This document shows, one piece after another, positions 16,164 through 25,546 of a stretch of DNA of 37,887 nucleotides (positions are counted from its first letter, which is position 1; each line of letters opens with the position of its first letter). Under the pieces are notes generated by a model. That model was not told the DNA's origin. It was given only the letters and a program-made list of their open reading frames with translations, and searched no databases. This DNA comes from Syntrophobacteraceae bacterium (GTDB lineage: Bacteria > Desulfobacterota > Syntrophobacteria > Syntrophobacterales > Syntrophobacteraceae). The translations under genes were made by a program, and so were the position numbers. Where the stretch lies: the NCBI GenBank assembly GCA_025453975.1, contig JALOPI010000038.1, forward strand, positions 1-37,887. The letters run 5' to 3'.

Positions 16164-17596
16164 TTGCCGCGCTTGACGCCGTTTCGCTGGCCGCCTTCCT
16201 CAACCCTCAGGTTGAGGGTCCTCATTTTCGAGAGCAGGGTGTTTCGGTGAATTTTGAGGCATCGAGCCGTGTCGGTCTGGTTCCACTGGCAGCGATCGAG
16301 CATCCTTAAAATGAACTGCCGCTCGAAATCATTGCGGGCTCGGATCAGCCCCTGGTCCACGGCGCCCTCCCCTGCTGGCTGGGGCTCGTCCCTCCAGCCA
16401 TTCTCCAGAAGCAGGTCGAAAGGCAGATCGTTCTCCTCCACCACCTCATCGTCGGCTCCAAGCACCACCAGCCGCTCGATGACATTCTCAAGCTCCCGGA
16501 CGTTTCCCGGCCAGGGGTATGACTTGAGCAGCTTCATCGCCTCGGGGCTGATCCCCTGCACTCGCTTCTCCAGCGATCGGTTGAATCTCCCGAGGAAAAA
16601 ATCAGCCAGCAGGGGGATGTCCTCCTGACGCTGCCGGAGGGGCGGGATCTCAATGGGAATCACATTGAGCCGAAAGTACAGATCGTTCCGAAATTGCCCG
16701 GTCCGCACCAGATGGTCCAATTTCAGGTTGGTGGCCGCGACCACCCTCACGTCCACCTTGATGGACTGGTGGCTCCCGACGCGGGTCAGCTCCCTCTCCT
16801 GAAGCACCCGCAGGAGCTTGGCCTGCAGCTCGAGCTTCAGGCTGGGGATTTCATCCAGGAAAATCGTCCCGCCCTGGGCGAATTCGAACTTTCCGACGGT
16901 GCGCGCGTGGGCTCCCGTGAAAGCACCCTTTTCATGCCCGAAAAGCTCGCTTTCCATGAGCTCCGCGGGGATCGCGGCACAGTTGATGGCCACGAAAGGC
17001 CGGCCGGAGCGCAGGCTGGCCGCGTGAATGGCCCGGGCCACCAGCTCTTTCCCCGTCCCGCTTTCTCCCGTCACGAGGACGCTGCTGCTCGCCTGGGCCA
17101 CTTTACGGACCAGGCTGAAAACCGGTTCCATGCGCTTGGACAGGCTCAGTATCCGCACATCACCGAACTGGTAGACCGCCCCTCGATGAGCCAGATGAGC
17201 CCGGGGTCTTGACGTTCGCCTTCGAAGGGCATCGGCCACCACCGCCATGAGGGCGTCGGCGTCGTAGGGCTTGGTGATGTAGTCGAAGGCTCCATACTTC
17301 ATGGCCGCCGTCGCCTCATGAGCCCGATCCAGCGCCGACACCATGATGACTTCGATCGTCTCGTTGAATTGTTTGATTCTTTCCAGTATTTCTAAGCCAC
17401 TGATCTTGGGCATGGTGATGTCCAGGAGCACCACATCGACCGGACTGGCCTTGACGATCTGGAGAGCCCGCGCTCCATCTCCGGCCGTCGCCACGTCGTA
17501 GTGGTCCTCGAGGACCATCTCGAGGGATTCCCTGGCACTCTCCTCGTCGTCCACGATCAAGATGCGGGGTCGATGTCGAGCATCCTTGGCCTGCAT
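16130..17596 (-). CDS. NtrC-family sigma-54 response regulator
   Basis: 488 residues from the ATG at 17596; the upstream in-frame sequence to 17887 overlaps the divergent gene and is not family-like. An N-terminal receiver domain (ILIVDDEES, phospho-acceptor in VVLLDITMP, K in ITKPY) is joined to a full AAA+ sigma-54 activator domain: Walker A GESGTGKE, the sigma-54 contact loop GAFTGA, Walker B GGTIFLDEI, and the arginine-finger region FRNDLYFRLNV. A C-terminal Fis-type helix-turn-helix (QWNQTDTARCLKIHRNTLLSKM) should bind DNA. No sensor kinase is adjacent, so it is an orphan here. It is convergent with the HD gene and divergent from the GlcD-like gene. Confidence 0.95.
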   Translation of the reverse strand: MQAKDARHRPRILIVDDEESARESLEMVLEDHYDVATAGDGARALQIVKASPVDVVLLDITMPKISGLEILERIKQFNETIEVIMVSALDRAHEATAAMKYGAFDYITKPYDADALMAVVADALRRRTSRPRAHLAHRGAVYQFGDVRILSLSKRMEPVFSLVRKVAQASSSVLVTGESGTGKELVARAIHAASLRSGRPFVAINCAAIPAELMESELFGHEKGAFTGAHARTVGKFEFAQGGTIFLDEIPSLKLELQAKLLRVLQERELTRVGSHQSIKVDVRVVAATNLKLDHLVRTGQFRNDLYFRLNVIPIEIPPLRQRQEDIPLLADFFLGRFNRSLEKRVQGISPEAMKLLKSYPWPGNVRELENVIERLVVLGADDEVVEENDLPFDLLLENGWRDEPQPAGEGAVDQGLIRARNDFERQFILRMLDRCQWNQTDTARCLKIHRNTLLSKMRTLNLRVEEGGQRNGVKRGNQSLDEGAPRL

Positions 17597-17822
17597 AGAT
17601 ATTCCAAATCTCGGGTGAGTGTGACCGCCTCCGCGAAGGCTCATGGCTGCCCGGCCTCGAGGTCCCGGGAGCGAAAAGGTCCAGGGACCCCTGAATCCAG
17701 CGGAGCAGACCGTCCAGGCTCGACTTCGGGAGGGATCGCATGAAACATCGGTCGGGCTCTGATCCGCCGTAAGCATAATCCACTCGCTGCACCAGTACAA
17801 CACTGGACGTGGGGAAACGGTC

Positions 17823-19229
17823 ATGGGACTAGGAACCGGGTCGCTTCTGGAGATCATCGGCATCGTGGGGGACAGCCATGTCCTCACGGAGCCCGAGGAT
17901 CTGATCTGCTACAGCTATGATGCCAGCCGGATTCAGGTCCGCCCGGCGTGTGTCGCCTTCCCCGCCTCGGCTCGAGAGGTATCGGAGATCCTTCGACTGG
18001 CCTGTCGGGAGGGCTTTGCGGTGATCCCCCGCGGAGCCGGCAGCGGCATGGTGGGAGCCTCGGTGCCCAGCCAGGGCGGACTGGTTCTGGGCATGAACCG
18101 CCTCGACCGCATCCTCGAGATCGACCCGGATGAGATGCTCGCCGTGGTGCAGCCCGGCGTCGTCACCGGCGCACTGCAGCGAGCCGTGGCGGAGTATGGG
18201 CTGTTTTACCCGCCGGACCCCGCCAGTGCCTCCTTTTCCACCCTGGGAGGCAACGTGGCCATGGGCTCGGGCGGGCTTCGAGCGGTCAAATACGGCGTGA
18301 CCCGCGACTACGTTCTGGGGCTCGAAGTGGTACTTCCGACGGGCTCCGTCATCAGAACGGGCACCCGTACGTCCAAGGGTGTCGTGGGCTATGACATGAC
18401 CCGCCTGATGGTCGGCTCCGAAGGCACCCTCGGCATCTTCAGCGAGATCGTTCTGCGCCTGGCGGCGGCCCCCGAGACGCGGCGCACCCTCCTCGTCCAC
18501 TACCCCTCCCTGGATCAGGCCACCGACACGGTAAGGGCCATTTTGCGAAACCGGGTGGTGCCGTCCGCCCTGGAGCTCATGGACCACTCGGCCATCGAGG
18601 TCGTGGAGAGCACCATGAGCCTCGGCCTGGATCGGGGCGCCGAGGCGCTCCTCCTCATCGAGGTCGATGGCTGGGAGAGCGCCGTCACCCACGAGGCCGC
18701 CCTCATCGCCTCGCTCTGCCGGGCATCGGGCGCCTCCTCCGTTCAGACAGCCGCCACCCCGGCGGAATGTGACGCCCTCTGGAAGGGGAGAAAGGCCATT
18801 TCCCCCGCCCTCGGGCAGATCAGGCCACACAAGATCAACGAGGACATCACGGTGCCCCGCACCCGGATCACGCGGCTCATCCGCTCCATCCGCGAGATCG
18901 CCCACCGCCATGACCTGATCATCGTCTGTTTCGGGCACGCGGGCGACGGCAACATCCACACGAACATCATGCTGGACCGCAGCAACAGGGATGAGCTCGC
19001 AAGGGCCGAAAAGGCGGTGGAGGAGATCTTTCGCATCGTCCTCGAGCTTGGCGGCACCCTCTCCGGGGAGCACGGTGTGGGCATCGCCAAGTCACCTTAC
19101 CTGCTATGGGAAGTGGGGCAGGATGGCTTTGACGCCATGTGGCGTATCAAACAGGCCCTGGACCCTCGGAATATATTGAATCCAGGCAAGATGTTCTCGC
19201 CCAGCAGGGCCTTCTTCAGCCCTGCCTGA
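17823..19229 (+). CDS. GlcD-like FAD-linked oxidase (2-hydroxyacid dehydrogenase)
   Basis: 468 residues. An N-terminal FAD-binding domain (FAD_binding_4/PCMH type) shows VIPRGAGSGMVGAS and STLGGNVAMGSGG. The C-terminal FAD-oxidase domain has CFGHAGDGNIHTNI and SGEHGVGIAKSPYL and ends in LDPRNILNPGKMF. This is the flavoprotein family of glycolate oxidase GlcD and D-lactate dehydrogenases. No GlcE or Fe-S GlcF subunit gene lies beside it, so either it works alone or its partner is elsewhere. D-lactate or glycolate are likely substrates, undecided. It is followed by pyruvate kinase after a 118-base gap on the same strand, which would fit lactate/pyruvate metabolism. Divergent from the sigma-54 regulator, which could control it. 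Confidence 0.9.
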   Translation: MGLGTGSLLEIIGIVGDSHVLTEPEDLICYSYDASRIQVRPACVAFPASAREVSEILRLACREGFAVIPRGAGSGMVGASVPSQGGLVLGMNRLDRILEIDPDEMLAVVQPGVVTGALQRAVAEYGLFYPPDPASASFSTLGGNVAMGSGGLRAVKYGVTRDYVLGLEVVLPTGSVIRTGTRTSKGVVGYDMTRLMVGSEGTLGIFSEIVLRLAAAPETRRTLLVHYPSLDQATDTVRAILRNRVVPSALELMDHSAIEVVESTMSLGLDRGAEALLLIEVDGWESAVTHEAALIASLCRASGASSVQTAATPAECDALWKGRKAISPALGQIRPHKINEDITVPRTRITRLIRSIREIAHRHDLIIVCFGHAGDGNIHTNIMLDRSNRDELARAEKAVEEIFRIVLELGGTLSGEHGVGIAKSPYLLWEVGQDGFDAMWRIKQALDPRNILNPGKMFSPSRAFFSPA

Positions 19230-19347
19230 GGGGCCGGCCGGCCCCGGTGAGCTCTGCCCGCCGGGGAGCTGGGCCATCGCGGAGCTTCAGGAGTCGAGAC
19301 GCGAAGCTCGAATCGCCAGATTTCAATGGATGTGGGCAAGGAGGGGC

Positions 19348-20775
19348 ATGAGTCCAGCAGCGGAAATCCGAAGAACCAAGATCGTTTGCACCATCGGCCC
19401 GGCCACCCGTTCGGCCGACGGGATCCGCCGGCTCATCGAGGCTGGAATGGATGTGGCCCGCCTCAATTTCTCCCACGGGGAGCGCGAGGATCACCGGCTC
19501 GTCATCCGGGCCATCCGCAAGGCTTCCCAGGAGGCCGGCAGGGAAATCGGCATCCTTCAGGACCTCGGGGGCCCCAAGATCAGGCTGGGGGTGCTGGCCG
19601 AGGATGAAATCCTTCTCGCCACCGGCGGTCAGGTCGAGCTCAGGCCTGGAGAAACGGGCGATCACGGCTCGCTGCCGGTCGTGTATGCGGGGCTGCTGGA
19701 TGAGGTGGATCCCGGGAGCCACATCCTCCTCTCCGACGGGCGGGTGGAGCTCGTGGTTCGCGAGAAGAAGCGGGATCACCTCGTCTGTGACATCCTGGTG
19801 GGGGGGAGCATCCAGTCCCGCAAGGGAGTGAACCTCCCCTCGAGTCACCTCAAGACCCCGGCCCTGACGGAAAAGGACCGCCTGGACCTCCGGGTGGGAC
19901 TGGAAGAGCATGTGGATTTCGTGGCCCTGTCCTTCGTGCGGCACGAAAGCGACCTGGACCCGGTGCTCGAGATCCTGGACCAGTTGAAGCGAAAGCCCAT
20001 GCTGGTGGCGAAGATCGAGAAGCCCCAAGCCCTCGAGCGCCTCGAAAAGATCATCGCCGAAGCGGACGCCGTCATGGTGGCCCGAGGTGATCTGGGGGTC
20101 GAGATGCCCCTGGAGCAGGTGCCATTGATCCAGAAGCGGATCATACGGTCGGCCAGACTCACGGCCAGGCCCGTCATCACGGCGACGCAGATGCTCACCT
20201 CCATGATGACCAACCCCAGACCCACCCGGGCCGAGGCCACCGACGTGGCCAACGCCATCCTGGATGGCACCGATGCCCTGATGCTCTCGGATGAGACAGC
20301 CGTGGGCGCCTATCCCATCGAGGCCGTGTCGATCCTGGATCGCATTGCGCGAACCGTCGAGGGCGAGATCGACGAAACGGCCTTGATGCAGGAAACCGCT
20401 TCGGACTCGCTGCCCGCCACGGCCGCCGGCATCAGCCGCGCCGCCTGCCTACTGGCGAGGGATCTGCGCGCGGCCGCCATCGTGGCCGCCACTTCCTCGG
20501 GAAGCACGGCCAGACTGGTCTCCCGATTCAGACCCAGCCGGCCCATCCTGGGTCTGACCGAGAGCCTGCAAACCCTGAGACAGCTGACGCTCAGCTGGGG
20601 AGTCATTCCCGATTGGGCCGATTCGGTCTCACACACCGACCAGATTTTCGAGGCGGCGAAGACGCTGGTGATGGAACGGAAGCTGGCCCGCACGGGGGAC
20701 AGGCTGGTCATCACCGCGGGGGTTCCCGTGGGGGTCACCGGGACCACCAACCTCATCAAGGTGATGGAGCTCTAG
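19348..20775 (+). CDS. pyk: Pyruvate kinase
   Basis: 475 residues from the ATG at 19348. It transfers phosphate from phosphoenolpyruvate to ADP in glycolysis. Signatures: RRTKIVCTIGPATRS at the N-terminus, MDVARLNFSHG, the catalytic Lys/Mg site VAKIEKPQAL and MVARGDLGVE, TATQMLTSM and LSDETAVGAYP, plus the C-terminal allosteric domain. The ATG at 19348 follows AGGAGG at a short 3-base spacing; an ATG at 19330 would add six residues but has no visible ribosome site. No sign of truncation. Confidence 0.95.
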   Translation: MSPAAEIRRTKIVCTIGPATRSADGIRRLIEAGMDVARLNFSHGEREDHRLVIRAIRKASQEAGREIGILQDLGGPKIRLGVLAEDEILLATGGQVELRPGETGDHGSLPVVYAGLLDEVDPGSHILLSDGRVELVVREKKRDHLVCDILVGGSIQSRKGVNLPSSHLKTPALTEKDRLDLRVGLEEHVDFVALSFVRHESDLDPVLEILDQLKRKPMLVAKIEKPQALERLEKIIAEADAVMVARGDLGVEMPLEQVPLIQKRIIRSARLTARPVITATQMLTSMMTNPRPTRAEATDVANAILDGTDALMLSDETAVGAYPIEAVSILDRIARTVEGEIDETALMQETASDSLPATAAGISRAACLLARDLRAAAIVAATSSGSTARLVSRFRPSRPILGLTESLQTLRQLTLSWGVIPDWADSVSHTDQIFEAAKTLVMERKLARTGDRLVITAGVPVGVTGTTNLIKVMEL

Positions 20776-20819
20776 CCTCAACCTCCGCGGGGCCTTTTCT
20801 TCATGGGGGGATTCGATGG

Positions 20820-20954
20820 CTACCTGGCTTCCACAAGCCGCTCCAGCACTTCGTAATTCTTGGCCAGACGCTTCTGTGCGGCCTTCATGTTCACCTTGTT
20901 GGACTTGTGCTTTCGAGCGCGGATTTTTTCAGTCTGCTGTGTCTTGGACGCCAT
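20820..20954 (-). CDS. Small basic protein, 44 residues, unknown function
   Basis: The protein begins MASKTQQTEKIRARKHKSNK and ends in VLERLVEAR. It is rich in Lys and Arg (13 of 44) and has no cysteine, tryptophan or hydrophobic segment, so it is probably one or two amphipathic helices that could touch nucleic acid. AAGGAGAAG lies just upstream of the ATG, a strong ribosome site, and it sits 54 bases after the kinase gene on the same strand. I do not recognise a named family, though similar short Lys/Arg-rich proteins exist in related bacteria as far as I recall. It is convergent with pyk, 44 bases away. A weak promoter of its own may lie at 20997-21025 (GTGACA, 17 bases, TATAGG on the minus strand). 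Confidence 0.7.
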   Translation of the reverse strand: MASKTQQTEKIRARKHKSNKVNMKAAQKRLAKNYEVLERLVEAR

Positions 20955-21008
20955 GAGGCTTCTCCTTCCTGATCGATTTTAGATTCAAGCCGCTCGCCTA
21001 TAACAGCT

Positions 21009-22088
21009 TCAACATGCTTTGTCACGCAAAACCTGGCTCAGACGTCCGCGGAGGAGATCCCGCGTGCGACGGCCAAGGAGCAATCGAGAGAGGGCTCGAT
21101 AGTCCTCCGGCCCAGCCATTCGCAGGCTCGCCCCAAGCCGGTTCCACGCGGGTGTGATATAATGGAAAAATTGAGGTTTCCCCCTGGTGCCCCCCAGGAG
21201 CGCATAGGCTGCCAGCGCCTGCAGGTTCCGGCACAGACGCACCGCCGCATAGGATCGCTCGAATTCCACACGGGACTGGCGGAGAAAGCCTCGATTCCCT
21301 CGCCAGTACATCGCCTTAAGATCCTCCTGCAAGGCTTCCGGGAGGCTCACATAAGGGTCGATGAGCATGGAGGCCAGGTCGTAGGTCGGTGGGCCAAACC
21401 GCATTCCCTGAAAATCCAGCAGCCCGAGGCGCCCACCGCACGCCATGAGGTTCCGGCTCTGGAAATCACGGTGGATGACGAAGGAACGCTCCGAGACACC
21501 CGCCCTGCCCGCCAGCCTCTCGAAATCCGGCTGAAGGATTTCGGTCTCGCTTTCCTCCATCATCAGAAAGCCCTCGAGGAAGGCCTTTCGGAAATACTCC
21601 AGCTCCCTCCGAAGTACAAAGCCCGGCTCGTAAAGCGGCGCATCGAAGCAGTAATCGGCCCGAAACCCCTCCCGGGCCCGCTCGTGGAGTCTCGAGAGGA
21701 GCCGGATGACCCGGGCGTAAAGCATCGGAGCGGATGTCCGCCTCCCGTTGACCAGCTGCTGCAGGTGGACGTCACCCAGGTCTTCCAGGAGAAACAGCCC
21801 CTCGACGGGGTCGGCCCAGATGAATTCGGGTACGGGCAGGCCGCAACGGTGCAGGTGCTTTCCGATGAGGAGGTAGGAGTCGTTCTCATCCATCCCCGCC
21901 GATGCAAGGCGCGGACAGGAGACCCCGACAGCCCGCCACCTTCCACTTCGCAGTCTGAAAAACCTCCTCGTGGAGCCATCGCCCGCAAGGGGCAAGACCT
22001 GCGCCACCTCGCCGCTGGAGCCCAGCACATGAGCGGCGGCTGCCAGAAGACGCTGTGAAACCGCCGCGGGGCCGGTCAGCCCGCTCAT
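21009..22088 (-). CDS. Sugar/aminoglycoside-type phosphotransferase, AmgK-like
   Basis: 359 residues with a protein-kinase-like (APH) fold. The N-lobe loop is GDGSTRRFFRL; the catalytic loop HRDFQSRN gives D208 and N213; the metal-binding segment LLDFQG gives D225. The pairing with a nucleotidyltransferase that overlaps it by 4 bases is the arrangement of AmgK and MurU, which in Pseudomonas phosphorylate MurNAc or GlcNAc at the anomeric position and then make the UDP-sugar during cell-wall recycling. That function is inferred from fold and context; the exact sugar is not proven. The ATG is within the ATGA overlap with the upstream stop. Confidence 0.8.
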   Translation of the reverse strand: MSGLTGPAAVSQRLLAAAAHVLGSSGEVAQVLPLAGDGSTRRFFRLRSGRWRAVGVSCPRLASAGMDENDSYLLIGKHLHRCGLPVPEFIWADPVEGLFLLEDLGDVHLQQLVNGRRTSAPMLYARVIRLLSRLHERAREGFRADYCFDAPLYEPGFVLRRELEYFRKAFLEGFLMMEESETEILQPDFERLAGRAGVSERSFVIHRDFQSRNLMACGGRLGLLDFQGMRFGPPTYDLASMLIDPYVSLPEALQEDLKAMYWRGNRGFLRQSRVEFERSYAAVRLCRNLQALAAYALLGGTRGKPQFFHYITPAWNRLGASLRMAGPEDYRALSRLLLGRRTRDLLRGRLSQVLRDKAC

Positions 22089-23056
22089 GGCTCCGTCTCC
22101 GTGAAGACCCGGCCCGAAAAGGAGCCGCGAATCGAGACACCGTCCGTCACTATGCAGTCCTTCAGCACCGAGCCCTCCCCGATTTCGACGTCATCCCAGA
22201 GGATCGTGCTCTCCAGGACCACCCCCCGGTGCAGCCGGCACCGGCTTCCGGCCGCCACGTAGCCCGCCAGCGTCACATCAGGAGCCAGGTCGCACGTGGG
22301 ATGAACCCGGTGGGGCTGCCCCGTGACGAGGGGCTCGAGGATCCCCCGGGGCCACCGGGCGCACTCGGCATGGAGGGCTCGATAGGCATCCAGGGATCCC
22401 ATCTCGCGCCAGAGGAGCCCATCAAGGACAAGGCCCTTGAGGGGGTGTCCCCTTTCGATGAGATTTCGATAAACTGTCAAAATATCCACTGGGACCCCGC
22501 GCTTCATGGGCTCGAGGAGCCCCGGGCTCAGGCAGTGGATGCCCGTGAAAGCCAGAAGCCGGATGTCGCGCCGAACCCGGGCCAGCTCTCGGGCCTCGGC
22601 GCCGAAGGCCACGATGCGGTCGCGTCCCCGCACGGCCACGTTGTTGAACGGGGGACAGTCGTGGAGCACCAGGGTGACGGGCTCCCCGCCATGCCGGTGC
22701 TCCACGAGAAGCTCTCCCAGAGGGGCGTCGCAGAGGGTGTCCCCGTTGACCACCACGAAATCCTCTCCTTCGAAAAGCTCGAGAGCGTTCCGTATCCCTC
22801 CTCCCGTCCCCAGGAGGATCTCCTCCTCGAAAAGGTGAATGGGAAGTGGCTGCCGGACCCCGTGAATGGCCTCCCGGACATGGGAAGCCAGATGATGAGC
22901 ATTGAGGGCGACGGCCTCGAACCCCATGGAATGGAGGCGATGCGTCCAGAAGTCCAGGACGGAGACGCCCATGATGGGCACGAGTCCCTTGGGCCTCACC
23001 AGGGTCAACGGGCGAAGACGGGTTCCCAGGCCCGCTCCCAGAATCATGGCGCGCAT
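22085..23056 (-). CDS. Sugar-1-phosphate nucleotidyltransferase, MurU-like
   Basis: 323 residues from the ATG at 23056, with GGGAG 6 bases upstream. The N-terminal Rossmann-like domain has ILGAGLGTRLRPLT with PKGLVPI, the GTGGGIRNAL loop and the metal-binding VVNGDTL. From about residue 240 a C-terminal part has hexapeptide-like turns (PDVTLAGYVAAGSRC, GEGSVLKDCIV) as in NDP-sugar synthases. MurU itself is shorter and lacks most of this tail, so this could be a general NDP-sugar pyrophosphorylase; the coupled kinase favours a role in activating a free amino sugar. First gene of the three-gene minus-strand group. Confidence 0.82.
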   Translation of the reverse strand: MRAMILGAGLGTRLRPLTLVRPKGLVPIMGVSVLDFWTHRLHSMGFEAVALNAHHLASHVREAIHGVRQPLPIHLFEEEILLGTGGGIRNALELFEGEDFVVVNGDTLCDAPLGELLVEHRHGGEPVTLVLHDCPPFNNVAVRGRDRIVAFGAEARELARVRRDIRLLAFTGIHCLSPGLLEPMKRGVPVDILTVYRNLIERGHPLKGLVLDGLLWREMGSLDAYRALHAECARWPRGILEPLVTGQPHRVHPTCDLAPDVTLAGYVAAGSRCRLHRGVVLESTILWDDVEIGEGSVLKDCIVTDGVSIRGSFSGRVFTETEP

Positions 23057-23292
23057 GCTCTTCTCCCTGTGGATGGGTCTCGAGGGGGATGCCTTTGGGG
23101 CAGCCCGCCAGCGGCTCGACGCCATGCATCTTCTCAGGCTCGCATCATCTAGTCAACGCCTGCGGGGGAGCTCGCTTCCCCCTGCCTCACCCCTCTTCCC
23201 GGGAAAGCTTTTTGCATCACTTCAACTGTGTTAAAAAGGATTGTCTTCGGTCTCAAACAAATGCCGCCCACCTGGACCAAAGGGGAACCACC

Positions 23293-23943
23293 ATGAAAGT
23301 GTGCAGCCATCCATCCAGGATCCTCATCCTGCTCGTTCTGCTGGCCGGGGCGCTGTCGGCCTGCGCCCCCTATCAGTATGGACCCTACTACGGCTCCGGC
23401 CCGGCTCAGCCTTACCCACCTCCGCCCGCCCATGACTCCGAGCCGCCGTTCAGCGTCGGGCCGGACGACATGACCTATGTTCTGGATGTCCAGGACCACA
23501 CGCCCCTCGGCATCCAGCACCTGCCCTACACCGTGCAGACCCTCTACCGCAAGGGGTACGACCATGTCCGCCGCCAGCGGGAGGCCGACTTCGCCATTGA
23601 GGTGGTCCTTTCGGGAGGCGCCCGTGACAATCCGGATGTGAGGGCTGGGAACGCCCTGGGAGGCGCCCTCTTTGGAGCGGCCACGGGCGCGGTCATTGGG
23701 GCGGCGGCGGGCGATCCGGGTGCGGGCGCCGCCATTGGAGCCGCCAGCGGCGGAGCCCTGGGCATCATCGCACCGGCTTCGACACCTCTCGTCCGCATCG
23801 ATGTCAATCTCTTCGGCCTCCGCGACCGTGCCAGCTCCCAGAGAAGCGTGACCATCGACCTGGCCGCCATACCTCCCTACGACGTTCAGCGCGTCGTGGA
23901 TCTCGAGGTGTCCCGGCTTCTTTCGGGGCTCCCCCGTCGATGA
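23293..23943 (+). CDS. Glycine-zipper lipoprotein
   Basis: 216 residues from the ATG at 23293 (AAGGGGA upstream). A lipoprotein signal ends in LSAC, followed by a Pro/Tyr/Gly-rich linker. The middle contains a glycine-zipper membrane segment (ALGGALFGAATGAVIGAAAG and a second alanine-glycine block) like those in Rick_17kDa/OmpA-linked lipoproteins. The flanking parts (FSVGPDDMTYVLDVQDH; RIDVNLFGLRD) look like small beta domains. It is probably an outer-membrane or periplasmic lipoprotein of unknown role. It is divergent from the nucleotidyltransferase gene and 195 bases before the sigma-54 activator gene, so co-transcription is possible but not shown. Confidence 0.82.
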   Translation: MKVCSHPSRILILLVLLAGALSACAPYQYGPYYGSGPAQPYPPPPAHDSEPPFSVGPDDMTYVLDVQDHTPLGIQHLPYTVQTLYRKGYDHVRRQREADFAIEVVLSGGARDNPDVRAGNALGGALFGAATGAVIGAAAGDPGAGAAIGAASGGALGIIAPASTPLVRIDVNLFGLRDRASSQRSVTIDLAAIPPYDVQRVVDLEVSRLLSGLPRR

Positions 23944-24138
23944 CGGCCCAGGCCCCCTCCGCGGGAATGAAGGCTCCGTTGCGGGGAGACGGAGGCATCC
24001 TTGCCAGCCTGAACGGCTCAGGCGCCTCTTTCTCCCCTCCCGCCCGTCGCGTCTCCGGGAGTGTGACCGGGAGGCCAAGCAACGCCGAAAGTGAGTCCGG
24101 GAGGACCGCCCTCCCGCCATCAGACTGCCGTGGAGCCG

Positions 24139-25521
24139 ATGCGAGAACAGCACAAGATCCTGATCATTGACGACGAAAACCCGTTCCGAAGCGCGATGCG
24201 CCGTCTGCTGGAAAAGTCCTACATCGTGCATGAAGCCGAAAACGGTGTGAAGGGACTGGAGCTGGCCCGGGAGCAAGAGCCGGATCTGGTGCTCCTCGAC
24301 ATCGGACTGCCCGACATGAGCGGGCTGGATGTCATCTCCCAGCTCAAGGAAATGAGGCCATCCCCCACCGTGGTCATGATCACGGCCTACGAGCACGTGA
24401 AAGACGTGGTGATGGCCATCAAGCGGGGTGCCTTCGACTACCTGGTCAAGCCCGTGGACCTCGACGAGTTCGAGGTCACTGTCCAGACGGCCCTGGACCA
24501 TGCCGGCCTGAAAAACGAAGTGGACCGGCTGAGGCAGGAGGTTCAGCGACTCCACTCCGTCAAGCGCCTCATCGGGAAGAACAGCAAGTTCCTGGATGCC
24601 CAGGTCCTCGCCATCAAAAGCGCCCAGAGCCCCGATGCCGGCGTCCTGATCCAGGGCGAGAGTGGAGCGGGCAAGGAGCTTTTCGCCAGACTCATTCACG
24701 CCCAGAGCCCCCGGAGCGCCTACCCGTTCGTGGCTCTCAACTGTGCCGCCTTCAGCGCCGAGATCATCGAGAGCGAGCTTTTCGGATATGAAAAGGGGGC
24801 CTTCACGGGCGCCCGATCCGAGGGAAAGGATGGTCTCCTGCAGGTGGCCGATGGGGGAACGCTCTTCCTGGATGAGGTGGTGGACCTGCATCCGGAGATC
24901 CAGGCCAAGCTGTTGAGGGTGCTGGAGGAAAAGGAGTTCTTTCCCGTCGGGGGGACCCGGAAGAAGAAAGTCGATATCCGCATTCTCTCGGCCTGCAACC
25001 AGGATCTGTGGCTCACCACCGAGCAGGGGCACTTCAGGAAGGACCTTTTCTTCAGACTGGCCACCATTCGCATCGACCTTCCGCCCCTCAGGGAGCGCCC
25101 CGAGGACATCCTGACCCTGGTCCATTTCTTCATGGAGGAGTTCAACGACAAATACGGCAAGCGTTTTCGAAGCATCAGCCCCGAGGCCGAGCTGCTCCTG
25201 CTGAGCCACGACTGGCCCGGCAATGTTCGTGAGCTGCGCAACTCCCTGGAGAGGGTGATTCTCCTCGAAAATGAAGAGACCATCGTCGGGCACCACCTGA
25301 ACTTCCTGAGGCCCGAGCGCGCGGAGGAGGCTTTGGACCAGACCGGTCATTTTCGATTTCAGCTTCCCGCCGAGGGAATCAGCCTGGATCAAGCGGAGAA
25401 AGCCATCATTTTGAAGGCCTACGAACAGTGCCAGGGCAATAAAGCCCGGACGGCCAGATTCCTGAGAGTCCCGCGCCACATCCTTCTTTATCGACTCAAG
25501 AAATATGGTTTGCTGTCATGA
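24139..25521 (+). CDS. Sigma-54-dependent response regulator (enhancer-binding protein)
   Basis: 460 residues from the ATG at 24139 (GGAG upstream). Receiver domain with D11/D12, phospho-acceptor D54 (VLLDIGLP), switch Thr (MITAY) and Lys (LVKPV). AAA+ domain with Walker A GESGAGKE (Ala replaces the usual Thr), sigma-54 contact loop GAFTGA, Walker B GGTLFLDEV, and FRKDLFFRLATI. C-terminal Fis-type helix-turn-helix (GNKARTARFLRVPRHILLYRLKKY). It activates sigma-54 polymerase from upstream sites by ATP hydrolysis. Just downstream are two identical dyad elements and a consensus -24/-12 promoter, so its target is very probably the next gene. No kinase gene is adjacent. Confidence 0.95.
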   Translation: MREQHKILIIDDENPFRSAMRRLLEKSYIVHEAENGVKGLELAREQEPDLVLLDIGLPDMSGLDVISQLKEMRPSPTVVMITAYEHVKDVVMAIKRGAFDYLVKPVDLDEFEVTVQTALDHAGLKNEVDRLRQEVQRLHSVKRLIGKNSKFLDAQVLAIKSAQSPDAGVLIQGESGAGKELFARLIHAQSPRSAYPFVALNCAAFSAEIIESELFGYEKGAFTGARSEGKDGLLQVADGGTLFLDEVVDLHPEIQAKLLRVLEEKEFFPVGGTRKKKVDIRILSACNQDLWLTTEQGHFRKDLFFRLATIRIDLPPLRERPEDILTLVHFFMEEFNDKYGKRFRSISPEAELLLLSHDWPGNVRELRNSLERVILLENEETIVGHHLNFLRPERAEEALDQTGHFRFQLPAEGISLDQAEKAIILKAYEQCQGNKARTARFLRVPRHILLYRLKKYGLLS

Positions 25522-25546
25522 ACAAAATCATCCATTCCCGCCGTGA

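Noticed and set aside
17781..17822. Small CCAGT-ACAAC-ACTGG inverted repeat between divergent genes
   Set aside because: Only 5-bp arms and unique in the region; could be an operator but is expected by chance.
23149..25479. 776-residue minus-strand open frame
   Set aside because: Shadow of the lipoprotein and sigma-54 activator genes, which have complete motifs on the plus strand.
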